NCBI GenBank assembly: GCA_943735955.1
Contig: OX030965.1
Location: 5,079,003 to 5,143,002, forward strand
Direction: 5' to 3'
Length of the DNA: 64,000 bases
Origin: Piscicola geometra
Lineage: Eukaryota > Annelida > Clitellata > Hirudinida > Piscicolidae
Shown in pieces: positions 1-11,307 of this stretch; positions within the stretch are counted from its first letter, which is position 1; every line of letters starts with the position of its first letter. Below the pieces are notes generated by a model, which did not search any database, had not been told where the DNA came from, and saw nothing but the letters and a program-made list of their open reading frames with translations. The translations under genes were made by a program, and so were the position numbers.

Positions 1-164
1 GGATACATACCGCGTCATAGTACAAACGTTTTTTTAAAGTTTAAAAAATTTAAAAAAAAACATTAAAAAAAAGTTTAATAAATTTTACGTTTTTTTAACC
101 AACAAAAACCACACAAAAAAGTTGTTGTTTTTCCAAAAAAACAACACAAACTAACACACGGCAG

Positions 165-3100
165 GTTCAAGAAACACTTTCCCAACATGCCAAGCCACTT
201 TCCCTACACCTCCAAGGTGGTCTTCCTCTTCCAACGCAACCACAACAACCAGCAACAACAACACTCCAAGCACAACAAACACAACAAGAACTCTAAGCAA
301 TGCAAGAACCCCCAAAAGCAAGGCTTCTCCAACAACAATAACTACAACAACAACAACAACATCAGTAGTAGTAGTAGTAGTTGTAATATTAAAATCAATA
401 ATAATAGTAATAATATGAATAATATGAATATTAGTAACAAAAATAATGAGGAGGAAGGGATGGATGTGTGTTTCTTCGGCTTCCACGTGCAAGAGTATGG
501 ATCGAACGCCAGTCCTCCAAACAGCAGGTGATGATGATGATGATGATTATTATTATTATTATTATTATAGTTATGATAATCATGATGATGAGGATAATGA
601 TAATGATGAAGGTAATGATGATGATAGTTATAATAATATTGATAATGGTGATGATAACTATACACCGAACTCAGCTCAACCACCATTCCGAACCCCTTCT
701 CTCACCCACCCCCTTCTTTCACCCACCCCCCCCCCACCCCTTCCCCCCCCCCACCCCCCACCCCCTCCCCCCACCTACAGAAAGGTCTATCTAGCCTACC
801 TGGACAGTGTTCAGTACTTCGAGCCAGCGTACCTTCGCAGCGACCTCTACCACCACACCCTGCTCGCCTACATGAGCTACATCAAGAAGCTAGGGTATGG
901 CACTGACGTCTGGTGGTCATTGGGATAGATAATGAATTGTTTCAGATATTTAATTTTTTACTTTTAAATACTGAGAATAATATCATTATTTTTTATAAAT
1001 TATTTTTATTATTAATTTTCATATGTGTTTTATTTTATTTTGTTTTTGGCTTGAATAATAATGTTATTAATGGGATAATAATCAATATTATTATAAATAG
1101 TTATATATGATATTATATCAACCAAATCAACACCGCCCATCCCCTCTCAACAAGCAGCTTCGTCTCTCTGCACATCTGGTCGTGCCCACCTGGCGACGGC
1201 GACGACTACATCTTCAACTGCCACCCGCGCAGCCAGAAGGTGCCCAAGGCGAAGAGGCTGCACGAGTGGTACAAGAGGCTGCTGAATAAGGCCAAGATCG
1301 ATGGCGTCGTTGAGAATTATACGGTTCGTGGTTGATGCGGTGATTTGGGTGTGTGTTTTGGTGCATTGGAGGGTGTGGTGTGATGGGGTGATTTGGGTGT
1401 GTGGTTTGGTGTGGTGTGATGGGGTGATTTGGGTGTGGGGTGGTGTGGTGGATTGGAGGGTGTGGTTTGGTGGTTTTACAGGGTGTGGTGAGGGTTTGGT
1501 TTTACAGGGTGTGGTGGTCTTGTATGATTCGGTGGTGGGGTGCATTAATGGTTCGTTATTTTCACAAGTGTGAATAAAATATTGCATCATCATCATCACC
1601 ACTACCACCATCATCATCACCACCACCACCACTACCATCATCATCATCACCACTACCATCACCCCCATCATCACCACTACCACCATCATCATCACCACCA
1701 CTACCACCATCATCATCACCACCACTACCACCATCATCACCACCACTACCACCATCATCATCACCACCACTACCACCATCATCATCATCACCACTACCAT
1801 CATCATCATCACCATCACCACTACCACCATCATCATCACCACCACTACCACCATCATCATCACTACCATCACCCCCATCATCATCACCACCACTACCACC
1901 ATCATCATCACCACCACTACCACCATCATCATCATCACCACCACTACCACCATCATCATCACCACCACCACTACCACCATCATCATCACCACCACCACCA
2001 CTACCACCATCATCATCACCACTACCATCACCCCCATCACCACCACCACTACCACCATCATCATCATCACCATCACTACCATCACCCCCATCATCACCAC
2101 TACTATCACCATCATCATCACCACCACTACCACCATCATCATCACCATCACTACCATCACCCCCATCATCACCACTACCATCACCCCCATCATCATCACC
2201 ACCCCCTCAGGACATCCTCTCACACGCCATCAGCGCCAACCTGACTGACCCCGCCCACATGGCCTACTTCTCGGGCGACTTTTGGCCCTCGTCCCTAGAA
2301 GAACTCATCAAGGAACTCGAGAAGAACGACATGTCAGTCGCCGGAGGGAATAATGTCACTGTCAAGGTGTGTGGGGGGGGGGTGGTTTTGATGAGGTTGT
2401 GTATTGAAAGTTGTTTGTTTGGGTGTGGTTTTAAAAAGATATAAATAAAGGAGTAGTGACTAAAAAGATTTTTAAAATATTGTAATTACATTCACTGCAC
2501 AGCCCTTTAAACTTTAGTAATTAACTATTAAATACAACACAACGATACAGCCGCTGATTAATATAATTATTTTTATATTTATTAATATATTTAATAGATT
2601 ATTTAAATATTCATATTTGCACATCACTAGAAAACCTAAAAATATATATAAATATATAGTGTCTCTACTTTTTCTAGCATCAGAGTAGAACTAACAGCAC
2701 AGAGGAACACAAGGTGAACCACCCTCCCCCCAAGAAGCCCCCCCTCTCCAGGGCGACCATTCCCCACCCTCCTGGTGGCCCCCTCATCGAGAAGATGTAC
2801 GACACCCTCAACAAGTTTAAGGAGGTTGTTGTTGTTGTTGTTGTTGGTGTTGTTGTTGGTGTTGAGGTTGTTGGTGTTGAGGTTGTTGGTGTTGTTGGTG
2901 TTGTTGGTGGTGGTGTTGGGGTTTTTGGTGGCTATTCTAGTTCTTGTTGTTGGAGTTGTTATTTTTCTTTTGTTTTTGTTGTTAGTAACAATGCCTTATT
3001 TTTTATAACACTGTTGCTCATAGTGTTGTGTGTTTGTCATGTGAGCATCTTCAGCAACAAGTAGTTTATTTACTTTTGCAGATGTTCTTCGTCATAACCC

Positions 3101-4538
3101 TTCGCTCCACAACTCCCTGCGAAGCCATCTGCGACCCTGACCCCCTTTGCAGGAGTGAACTCCTCCACGAACGGTTTCCATCCATCACTCCATTCCCTTA
3201 CCACCCCCTTTTTTGATCCCTTTTCATTATTGCATCCAATAATTTTTCTACCCATTATTCATTTATTACCTTCCATTCTCTATCAATCCTTCCAATTTCC
3301 ACCCACTTTTCTCTTACTCTCCACCCATATTCAACCCACCTCTTCAACCCACCCCTTCAACCCACCCCTTCAACCCACCCCTTCAACCCACCCCTTCAAC
3401 CCACCCCTTCAACCCACCTCTTCAACCCACCTCTTCAACCCACCCCTTCAACCCACCCCTTCAACCCACCCCTTCAACCCACCCCTTCAACCCATCCCTT
3501 CAACCCATCCCTTCAACCCACCCCTTCAACCCACCCCTTCAACCCACCTCTTCAACCCACCTCTTGAACCCACCCCTTCAACCCACCCCTTCAACCCACC
3601 CCTTCAACCCACCCCTTCAACCCACCCCTTCAACCCACCCCTTCAACCCACCCCTTCAACCCACCTCTTCCACCCACCCCTTCAACCCACCTCTTCCACC
3701 CACCCCTTCAACCCACCCCTTCCACCCTTCCAATTACGCCAGCTTCACCTTCCTGATGGCTTCGAGACAACGACAGGCCGAGTTCTCAAGCGTCAGAAGG
3801 GCAAAGCATTCGACACAGTTCATCTTGCGGCAACTCCTCAACCACCACCCCTCCACGGGGAAGAGTGGAGGTGATGGAAAGGTGGAAGAGGAAGAGTTTA
3901 GTGCAGTAAGCATGCTGGAACACGCTTCCAGGTGTGATGGAGTGGCGGCCACATGTGTTCTGAGCAAGTGTGCGCTTTTCAAAAGTGCAATATCGCATGC
4001 GTCGAATTGTGCCGATAGGATTCAGTGTGTTTCTTGCCACTCACTCGTCAACCTGGTGCTTCTGCATGCCCGACGTTGTGGTGGTGGTGGTGGAGGTTGT
4101 GGTGGTAGGGAAGGTTGTGGTGGTAGTGAAGGTGTTGATGGTAGTGGAGGTGTTGGTGGTGGTGGTGGAGGTGGTGGTGGTGGTGGTGGAGGTGGTGGTG
4201 AAGGTGGTGGTGGTAGTGGAGGTGTTGATGGTAGTGGAGGTGTTGGGGAAAGTGGTAAGAATAAAAATGCAGATAAAAATGAAAAAGTGGTGTGTGATAA
4301 GGATGGAAAAGTTAATGACAAAGTGGGATTGCCTGAAAAGAAAAGTAAAGAGGCCAAATGTGGAGTGATATTTTGCGAAGAGGCCAAAAAAGAGCTGGAA
4401 AAGATGGCGTCCAAGCAAAGGAGGATGGGTGAGAGGATAGTGATGAGGAGAACTGCTGCCATGATGGATGAGGGTGCTGCTGATGCTAGTGCCAGTGATG
4501 ACCAATTGGAAGACTTTGATCGTATGGGTTCTCTCTAA
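165..4538 (+). CDS. CBP/p300-like histone acetyltransferase, 3' part
   Basis: Partial gene; its 5' end lies before the window. Proposed exons: 165-527, 781-about 912, 1158-1323, 2211-2366, 2678-2824, 3082-3173, 3743-4538. The HAT core is recognisable: [29 protein letters not shown], the CoA-contacting YLDS and LR segments, [32 protein letters not shown], and an EFSSVRRA end. A TAZ2-like Cys/His domain follows ([27 protein letters not shown]). By family knowledge it acetylates histones and transcription factors in the nucleus as a coactivator. Oddities: an Asn-rich insertion of about 75 residues inside the HAT domain, no ZZ finger between HAT and TAZ2, and a Gly-rich insertion of about 90 residues before the last TAZ2 zinc ligands. 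The second donor (907-916) is uncertain. The stop is TAA at 4536-4538. Bromodomain, KIX and TAZ1 would lie upstream. Identity is secure; orthology details are inferred. Confidence 0.88.
1585..2203. repeat. CAC/CAT minisatellite in CBP-like intron 3
   Basis: About 620 bp of CATCATCACCACCACTACC-type units, ending CACCACCCCCTCAG at the acceptor (2210). It is C/A-rich on the coding strand at the 3' end; the same intron's first 200 bp are G/T-rich. Confidence 0.95.
2825..2935. repeat. (GTT)n run beginning at a CBP-like donor
   Basis: The intron opens GTTGTTGTTGTTG immediately after the exon ending at 2824. Confidence 0.95.
3329..3728. repeat. 13-bp minisatellite in CBP-like intron 6
   Basis: About 30 copies of CTTCAACCCACCC (variants CCTCTTCAAC, CTTCCACCC). 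It lies upstream of the acceptor GCCAG at 3742 and is pyrimidine/C-rich on the coding strand. Confidence 0.97.
4076..4250. repeat. GGT-rich coding repeat (poly-Gly) in CBP-like TAZ2
   Basis: GGTGGTGGTGGAGG-type triplets read as Gly with Ser, Val and Asp. They are inside the open reading frame, between conserved TAZ2 Cys residues. Confidence 0.9.
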
Positions 4539-5059
4539 GACATTCTAAAAGTATCTTCAAACATTTTTATTTTTCTTATGATGAGTTCTTGCCTTTAGTT
4601 ATATATTTTGAAAAAGATTGGTGTAATTTTATAATTATCTTAAGTTATTTTATTTTTAATAAACGAAGAATTCAACCATCGTTTTATTAAAATTTTTATT
4701 GAATATATCAAGTGCTTGGCATTTAAACGCCATGTTTGGTGCAGCTTCTTTTATTGTTTGTGGTTTTAAACTATTAACTTATTGAATTCGAAAATTCTAA
4801 CACGAAATGAATTTTAAATTATTTAAATTCGAACATTCAAATAAGGACATTTAGAAAAAAACTTTTTTTATATAAATAATTTGCTTCCTAAAGATTTAAA
4901 TTGCCCAAACTTTATCCAATACTTTTTATTTTTAATGTTCCGAAAATACTCCTAAAGAAATACCTGAACGATTTAAATATATGTAAGTTTTAAAATGTAA
5001 ATGAATTATCTAATAATAATATTAACAGTGATAATCTCATGTCCACAGAAGACTAGGCG

Positions 5060-5765
5060 ATGTCAACGACTCATTGTGTGAAGATTTTCGTGCAGAGGGA
5101 CTATTGCGATGGAATCGACGTCAAGTTTCAGACCAAATACCCACATGAACTTGAAGGAAAGGTGAGTGTTCAAGAGTTTTATTTACAATTATATTTTCCC
5201 CATCTTATGTGTAAATATATCATTAGTTTTTGATTATTTCAACTGACTTTCCAACGTTCTTACTTGCAAGATCGACAGAACGACTTTTGAGCGGACGATA
5301 ACCGAATTGAATGCCATGTATGCAGAAGCAGAGAAGTTGAGTGCCAAGACTTACTGTGAAAACTGCTTCGCCTGCCTCACAGCATACCTCGTCTTCTTGT
5401 GCATCGACACTCAGTATGAGAAGGTGATCTTACTTGTCATTAACTATTAATTGTGGTTTTATCAATCTTTCGTATTATTAGCTCTTATTCATGATTTCAA
5501 CAACCTCACGTATCATAAACTATTAAGTATGATTTTAACAACCTCCTTTATCATTAAATTAGTCAATAATTAAAAAAACATTTTCATGAAAGCATCATCA
5601 CTAAGCACCACACCATCATAATGGCAGGTGTTGAAGAAGATCAGCAGGTACATCCAGGAGCAGAACTCGACACTGTACATTCCACACGGCCTCCTGCTGG
5701 TCGACCCAATCGAGAGGGGCCTGCGAGTGCTCGAGATCTGCCTCCTCAACGAGGCAGCCTCCTGA
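5060..5765 (+). CDS. GOLGA7: GOLGA7/Erf4-type palmitoyltransferase partner
   Basis: Three exons, 5060-5161, 5271-5423 and 5628-5765, give 130 aa with phase-0 joins; human GOLGA7 is 137 aa. Diagnostic stretches are [34 protein letters not shown], the double-Cys [11 protein letters not shown] (palmitoylation site in the family), [13 protein letters not shown] and [17 protein letters not shown]. Family knowledge: GOLGA7 binds the zDHHC9 palmitoyltransferase at the Golgi and supports Ras palmitoylation. A CACAG at about 5046-5050 just before the start suggests a 5'-UTR intron. The gene lies 521 bp after the CBP-like stop on the same strand. No oddities; all splice sites are canonical. Confidence 0.93.
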
Positions 5766-6638
5766 ACCTCCTCACTTCCTCCTCTCTCACTCTTCTCTTT
5801 GTCTCTTCATTGTCTCTCCTCTCACACTTTCTTCATCATCCATCATCTTAGATTTTTATCATGATTTTTAAAAGCAAACTTCTTCCAATTATTTTCTTGA
5901 ATTTTAAAACAATTTTTATCAGCAGCCTTTTTCAAATTATTTATCTTTTTAATTATTTTCACTTTTTAAGGAGTTTCATTAATATTTTATCGATGATTGA
6001 GGCGATATAGTGTTATTTCGAGACAGACCTCAACGCATGTTTGTTTCCGTGTTTAGTTTCTTCTGCCATATTTCAGTAGCTGTTTCACAAACTCCATTAT
6101 CACAGGCCTTGTGGCAATTGTCATTTACGACATAATTATCATCATCACCATCATTATCCCTTTCTTAGCGGTGATAAAGATGTAATTATGGATAGCATGT
6201 TATACAACAATTACAATTGTCTGTAACCACCACTTTCATCATTACCCCATCGGTTTATAAAGTAATGTAATGATCATCATCATCATCGAGCCTACTTGTT
6301 TTAGGGCTGCATTCACTCACAATGTTCCTCCAATGCATTAACAATGCATGCATGCATGCACATCATGCCAATCCATCTTGTATATAATAATACTTCATTG
6401 ATTGACCATACGTTGATATTGTATAGAGGCTTCTCATTAGTACACATGTTTGTCAGTGTATGTGTGTGTGTGTGTGTCTGTTTTTATGTACGCTTGGAAA
6501 TATTTTAGAAATCTTAAAAGAAAAAAAGAATACCGTAGACGTAAGTGAACACTGTGACAAAATCAATCTGACGAGGAATGAAACATTAATATATAATATA
6601 GCATCAGCAAACAATTATCAGATGCCCTCCTTCTTCCA
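5766..6638. other. Convergent spacer between GOLGA7 and CLPTM1L
   Basis: About 870 bp between two genes that converge on it. It is AT-rich with short TCA and TG runs, including a TG run at about 6460-6477. It presumably holds both 3' UTRs. I see no coding exon. Confidence 0.5.
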
Positions 6639-9041
6639 CTAATCTTTCTTTTTCTCTTTTACACTCTTCTTCCCTCCTTTCACTCCTGTGACGTCACTCT
6701 TAGCGGGCATCTTGCCTGCCTCCTCTTCCTCGAAAGACTGACCAAACTCATTCACGCGGTTCTTGTCGACCGGGTACAGCCTATTGTGTCGTTATTTAAA
6801 ATCACAACAACGGAAATTAATTAAATATTTATATAATACTTAACATTAACAAGCAAAAATTAAATATTCCAATAAATCTTTAATCGGGTATTAATATTAT
6901 GTTATTGTATTAATTCCGCCATTTTAAAACCAACCATCTCTGGTAGAGGTAGATGATGAAGATGACGTCATCACGAAAGCAGGCGAGTCGGTGAGTGGTT
7001 GGCATGGTGATGATGAAAGCAAAGACGTCATCTATGAAGGTGTTGAAGGCCTGTGGGAAGAGGGTGGGTTTGTGGAGAAGGGTGGGTTGGTGGAGAGCGG
7101 TGGGATGGTGGAGAAGGGTGGGATGGTAGGAAAGGGGTGGGGTAGCGGTATGGTGGTAGGGAGGTTCGAAAGGGATTTATGATTCAAGCTTGGAGAATGA
7201 TTGAAGGATGCATAAAGCTGATGAATGTGTGCTGATGAATCAGGATGACCTTGTATGTGAAGGCTTTCCATGGCAAATGAGCTACTGACTTGAGCTGTTG
7301 TGTGGCATAATCCCATTATTGCATCCATCCATTCATTCATTTATCCCCCCATCACTCCATTTATTCATTCATGCATTAATTTATCCATACATGAATAAAT
7401 CTGACCACTTTCCCCACTACCACCATTGGAGGGATTCCACGCGTATATCGATCCATCCATTCATGCATCCATCCATCCATCCATTCACGCATGCATCCAT
7501 CCATTCACGCATCCATCCATTCACGCATCCATCCATTCACGCATGCATCCATCCATAAATGCATTCATCACACGGCACCTTATAGTTGATGAAGAGTTGC
7601 GGCAGCATGAAGACGAAGCCAAAGGCGTACACTCCATTAGACAAACTCTGAATGCTCCACGAATACCAGCTGATGATGATGATTGTAGTGGTGGTAGTGA
7701 TGATGATACCGTTGCTATAACTAATCAGTATAATCAATAAATATGCGCACACAAAAGTTCCCTAACGATCTAAAATTTAAAGACATAGGAATCTGAACCA
7801 CCCCTCAAACCTCCCCCTTCTCAAATCTACCCCCACCCATCTCCCTCCCCTCCTACAACCAACTCTCGCCTCCTCCCCAGGACCTTTTGTGGGGGGTGTA
7901 GAGGAGTGAGTAGACAGCCCCTAACATCACCAAGGGCACCAGGAAGTATGAGAGGGTCTTCATCGCCTGAGGTGAAAGTCATCATCATCATCATCATCAT
8001 CATCATCGCGTCATCATCATCCTCATCATCGCGTCATCATCGTGGTCATCGTCGTCATCATCATCATCATCATCATCATCGTCGTCATCATCTTCATCAA
8101 TTCTATGAGCTTTAGATTTCTCCGATGCTATTTCATTCCTCCAATCCAATTCCATAAACCCATCCAATGAAACTCTATCCTCCCATCACCCATCCTCCCA
8201 TCCCATCCAATCAAATCCCACCATGGCAGTCAAATCCACTCATCCAATCCCAACCAATCCCACTTGTGCGTCAAAGGCGTCGGTCTGCAGCTCCGCCTCA
8301 CTCTCCTCCCCTCCCATCCTCACCCTCACCCTCCATCCCTCTCTCTCCACCCTCACCTTGAACGCCTTCGTCATCTTCCACATCTACAAATAAAAATAAT
8401 AAAAATAGAAAAAAAATTAATAACAGGAAAAGATAAAAGATTTAAATAATTATATTATATTTAATAAAAGTTAATAGTATGTTTAAATAATAATAACAAT
8501 AATATAATAATAATAATAATAGATTAAAGATATAAAATAAGTGCAAGAGGATGCAAAGAAGCCATATTAGTGAGGTACCTCTATGACGAGAGAGATGCCA
8601 GACGGGATGAGGATGAGGAGGCTGGTCTGCTGGTCGAGCAGGAAGAAGAAGATGACGATGCTGCTGAAGCAACGCCATGATACTGATGCCATGGTGGTCA
8701 CGATGATGATGATGATGATGATGTCGATGGTAGCGATAGTGATAATTGTTGTTATGATAGTGGTGTTGTGAAGAGTAATATCAAATAAGTATATTTTAAA
8801 GTTTTATTATTTATTAATATTACTTTTATTTTTATTAATATTATTCTTATTGTTATTATTATTATTCGACTGACTCGACCACGTGGACAATCCCAGCATG
8901 CTCTTCCTCTTCCTCCAGAAGGAAATGTCGTTTTTGAAGGCCAGAAAGTCGAATAACAGCTGATCGGCGGGAGATGATGATGATTATGGGTTTCAACACA
9001 TACACACAAGTACGCTAACAGACACACACGCGCACATACAG

Positions 9042-9118
<77 letters not shown>

Positions 9119-9294
9119 TACACACAAAAACACACACACACATACATGGAATGCGGACACGAGGAATGTGAGGAGGAGGAGGAAGAGGTTGGTGTCGACG
9201 AAAATACCCTTCACCTCATCTAGGTCTTTTGGCGTGAAGCCTGTGTGCCACATGGTTCTTAATGAAGCCACCACACACACATGTACAGACACAA

Positions 9295-9328
<34 letters not shown>

Positions 9329-9331
9329 AAA

Positions 9332-9367
<36 letters not shown>

Positions 9368-11094
9368 CACAACACACACTTACACACACACACACACACA
9401 CACACCCATCTGCAGCAATCCTGATAGTGATTGTTGCATATTGATCCAGAACCTCATCTTGCCAAAGGAGCAAGCTCTGTAGACCAGCGTCAGCGGCATC
9501 TCTGCACTGCTCTCGTTCAGTAGCTGCGATGGTGGTTGTGGTAGTGATCGTCATCATCATCATCAGCAGCAGCAGCAGCTTTACTATTATCGTCACCATG
9601 ATGATGGTAATGATAATTTATTTGTGACAGTTTTAGTAATAGTAGAAGCAGAAATCAGACTAGTTATAAAAAAACTCGCAAATAAAAAAACTTGTATTAT
9701 TATTATCATTATTGTTTACCATGAGATCCTTGGTTCGAAGACTGAGTTGATCTATGAAAAGCACTGGCAGATACTCTTTCTCTGAGTACATCCTGCCATC
9801 ATCACCATCATCATCATCATCATCATCACCATAGTGTTTATATTGAAGTTAGAAGATAGCAGAGAAATAGATTGGATATCCCTTCCCTCGCATTTACTAT
9901 TCTCTTCACTATCTTACCTACCGTACTCTTCTTCTTTCACTCCTACCCTCCTTCTTTCCACCCTCTTTCTCCACCCACTCATCTTCCCAACCACCCATTC
10001 CGTCTTCTTCTTCTTCCACAACCACCCACCTGAGATTATGGGCGATATCAGCAGGCATGTTCGAGGCGTCGAGAGCAGACGACTCTTGCACCATGGAGAC
10101 GAAGAGCTTCGAGTGCCAGTGAGAGGCGGGTGTGTTGAAGTCGATGGTCGTCAGGGTGGTTGTGGTGGTAGTGGTCTGTGTGGTTTTGGTGATGGGTGGT
10201 AGGTGTGTTGAATTCGATGGTTGTGGTGGTGGTTGTCTGTGTGGTTGTGATGATGGTTGGTTGTTGTTTGAGTGATGGATAATGAATAGTGGTGGGCTGC
10301 AATTTAATGTGAAAGTAGATGAACCAATGCAGATTCCATTGGTTCAAATCCACTCATTAATGTGATAATACAAACCACAGGTATGGTGAAATGATGAAAA
10401 ATCCCATTAAAGTCAAACCTCATTCTGATTCGTGCCACCCATCAGCTTGAATTCTGAGGCTTGAGGGAGCACAAATGAGGTCAACTCGCATGACCTGGTT
10501 ACGCTCCATTTGACCTGACCTTTTTCGTCATCATCCTTAAATTCTCTCAGCTCAATGCTGGCGTACATGCTTCCATTCCTTCTCACCACGATGGGCACTT
10601 TCACCTTTATTTCTCTAACGTGAAAAAGAGATAATTTGTTGAATGGATTTAGTGTGTGTGTATAGAGAAGCTTGAATAATAAGATAGATATGATCAATAT
10701 ATTATGATGCTATAAAGGGGGTTGCAGTGAGTGTAAATGAAGAATGTTTGTCATCCTACTCAGTGAAATCTTCTTCAACTTTGAAAAGATGGCTAGACCA
10801 TGCTAGAGATGTCTTTTGGTTGTATTTCAAGGAAGTGTAAACCAGGATCTGTGCAAAAATCATTTAAAATCTTTATATATAAATATTTTTATATCATTTT
10901 ATATACTTTAAGTTTTAAATCTAGTATTATTAACATGCCTGCATCCTTGGTTCTCTGAGCAAGTATGATTGCAGACATCTGGAACCGGCTTTTTCCACAC
11001 AGATCGGAACTTTATACATTTCGTATAACGAGTATAAAGTGTGTGAAATATATAACGTTGTCAGAGCAACAGCAACCTGAGTAAATGATACCAT
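6639..11094 (-). CDS. CLPTM1L: CLPTM1L (CRR9) multipass membrane protein
   Basis: Fifteen exons in minus order: 10939-11094, 10760-10848, 10419-10614, 10030-10175, 9720-9792, about 9402-9523, 9146-9257, 8875-8959, 8579-8682, 8264-8383, 7884-7966, 7579-7669, 7250-7294, 6935-7050, 6639-6780. Conserved blocks: [111 protein letters not shown] and [13 protein letters not shown]. The VDK-RVNEFG end favours CLPTM1L over CLPTM1. Family knowledge: an ER/plasma-membrane protein with a large lumenal N-terminal part and several C-terminal membrane spans; lipid scramblase activity has been reported for the family. The C-tail is Lys-rich and ends KEKKKD. Intron 1 appears to be GC-AG. Exon 6 ends inside a GT array, so that donor is uncertain. 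Confidence 0.92.
7451..7556. repeat. CATC tetranucleotide-rich tract
   Basis: Repeats of CATCCATC with ATTCACGC interruptions, inside the CLPTM1L intron between 7294 and 7579. On the gene's minus strand it reads GATG-rich. Confidence 0.85.
7979..8100. repeat. TCA/TCG triplet repeat in CLPTM1L intron
   Basis: Runs of TCA with TCG interruptions. On the gene's strand this is TGA/CGA, lying just upstream of the exon that starts at 7966. Confidence 0.85.
9044..9140. repeat. (CA)n microsatellite at a CLPTM1L donor
   Basis: A nearly pure CA run on the plus strand, so GT on the coding strand. It starts a few bases from the donor of exon 9146-9257 and fills the 5' part of that intron. Confidence 0.95.
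9276..9407. repeat. (CA)n microsatellite at a second CLPTM1L donor
   Basis: CA-rich run with AAACAC interruptions. On the coding strand it is a GT ladder into which exon 6 ends, giving several equivalent GT donors around 9400-9407. Confidence 0.95.
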
Positions 11095-11307
11095 TTTTAA
11101 AGTCCTAAAAATTTATTCTTAAAAAAGATTGGCGATAGTTTATTTAAAAACCTCTACAAACATATATTTTTTAATAATATAAATAATTGAATTTAGTTTA
11201 ATAGATAAAATTCGCAATTAAATTAATAAAGTAATATAAATTTTTTAATCTTAGTAACTAAAACGTAGTTTATTGTCTATGGGAAATGTAACGAATTCTT
11301 TGCAAAA
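11095..11307. promoter_or_regulatory. Likely bidirectional promoter, CLPTM1L and TOX-like
   Basis: Only 213 bp separate the CLPTM1L start codon (11094, minus) from the TOX-like start codon (11308, plus). The segment is very AT-rich, with no clear TATA box or other motif I can name. Both 5' UTRs must be short or share this interval, unless upstream non-coding exons exist. The promoter role is inferred from geometry only. Confidence 0.45.

Noticed and set aside
1570..2244. Long open frame coding almost only His and Tyr
   Set aside because: It is the CAC/CAT intron repeat of the CBP-like gene read as protein; conserved HAT exons flank it.
8752..9599. Open frames of alternating Cys/Val or His/Thr
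   Set aside because: These are translations of the CA/GT microsatellites in CLPTM1L introns.
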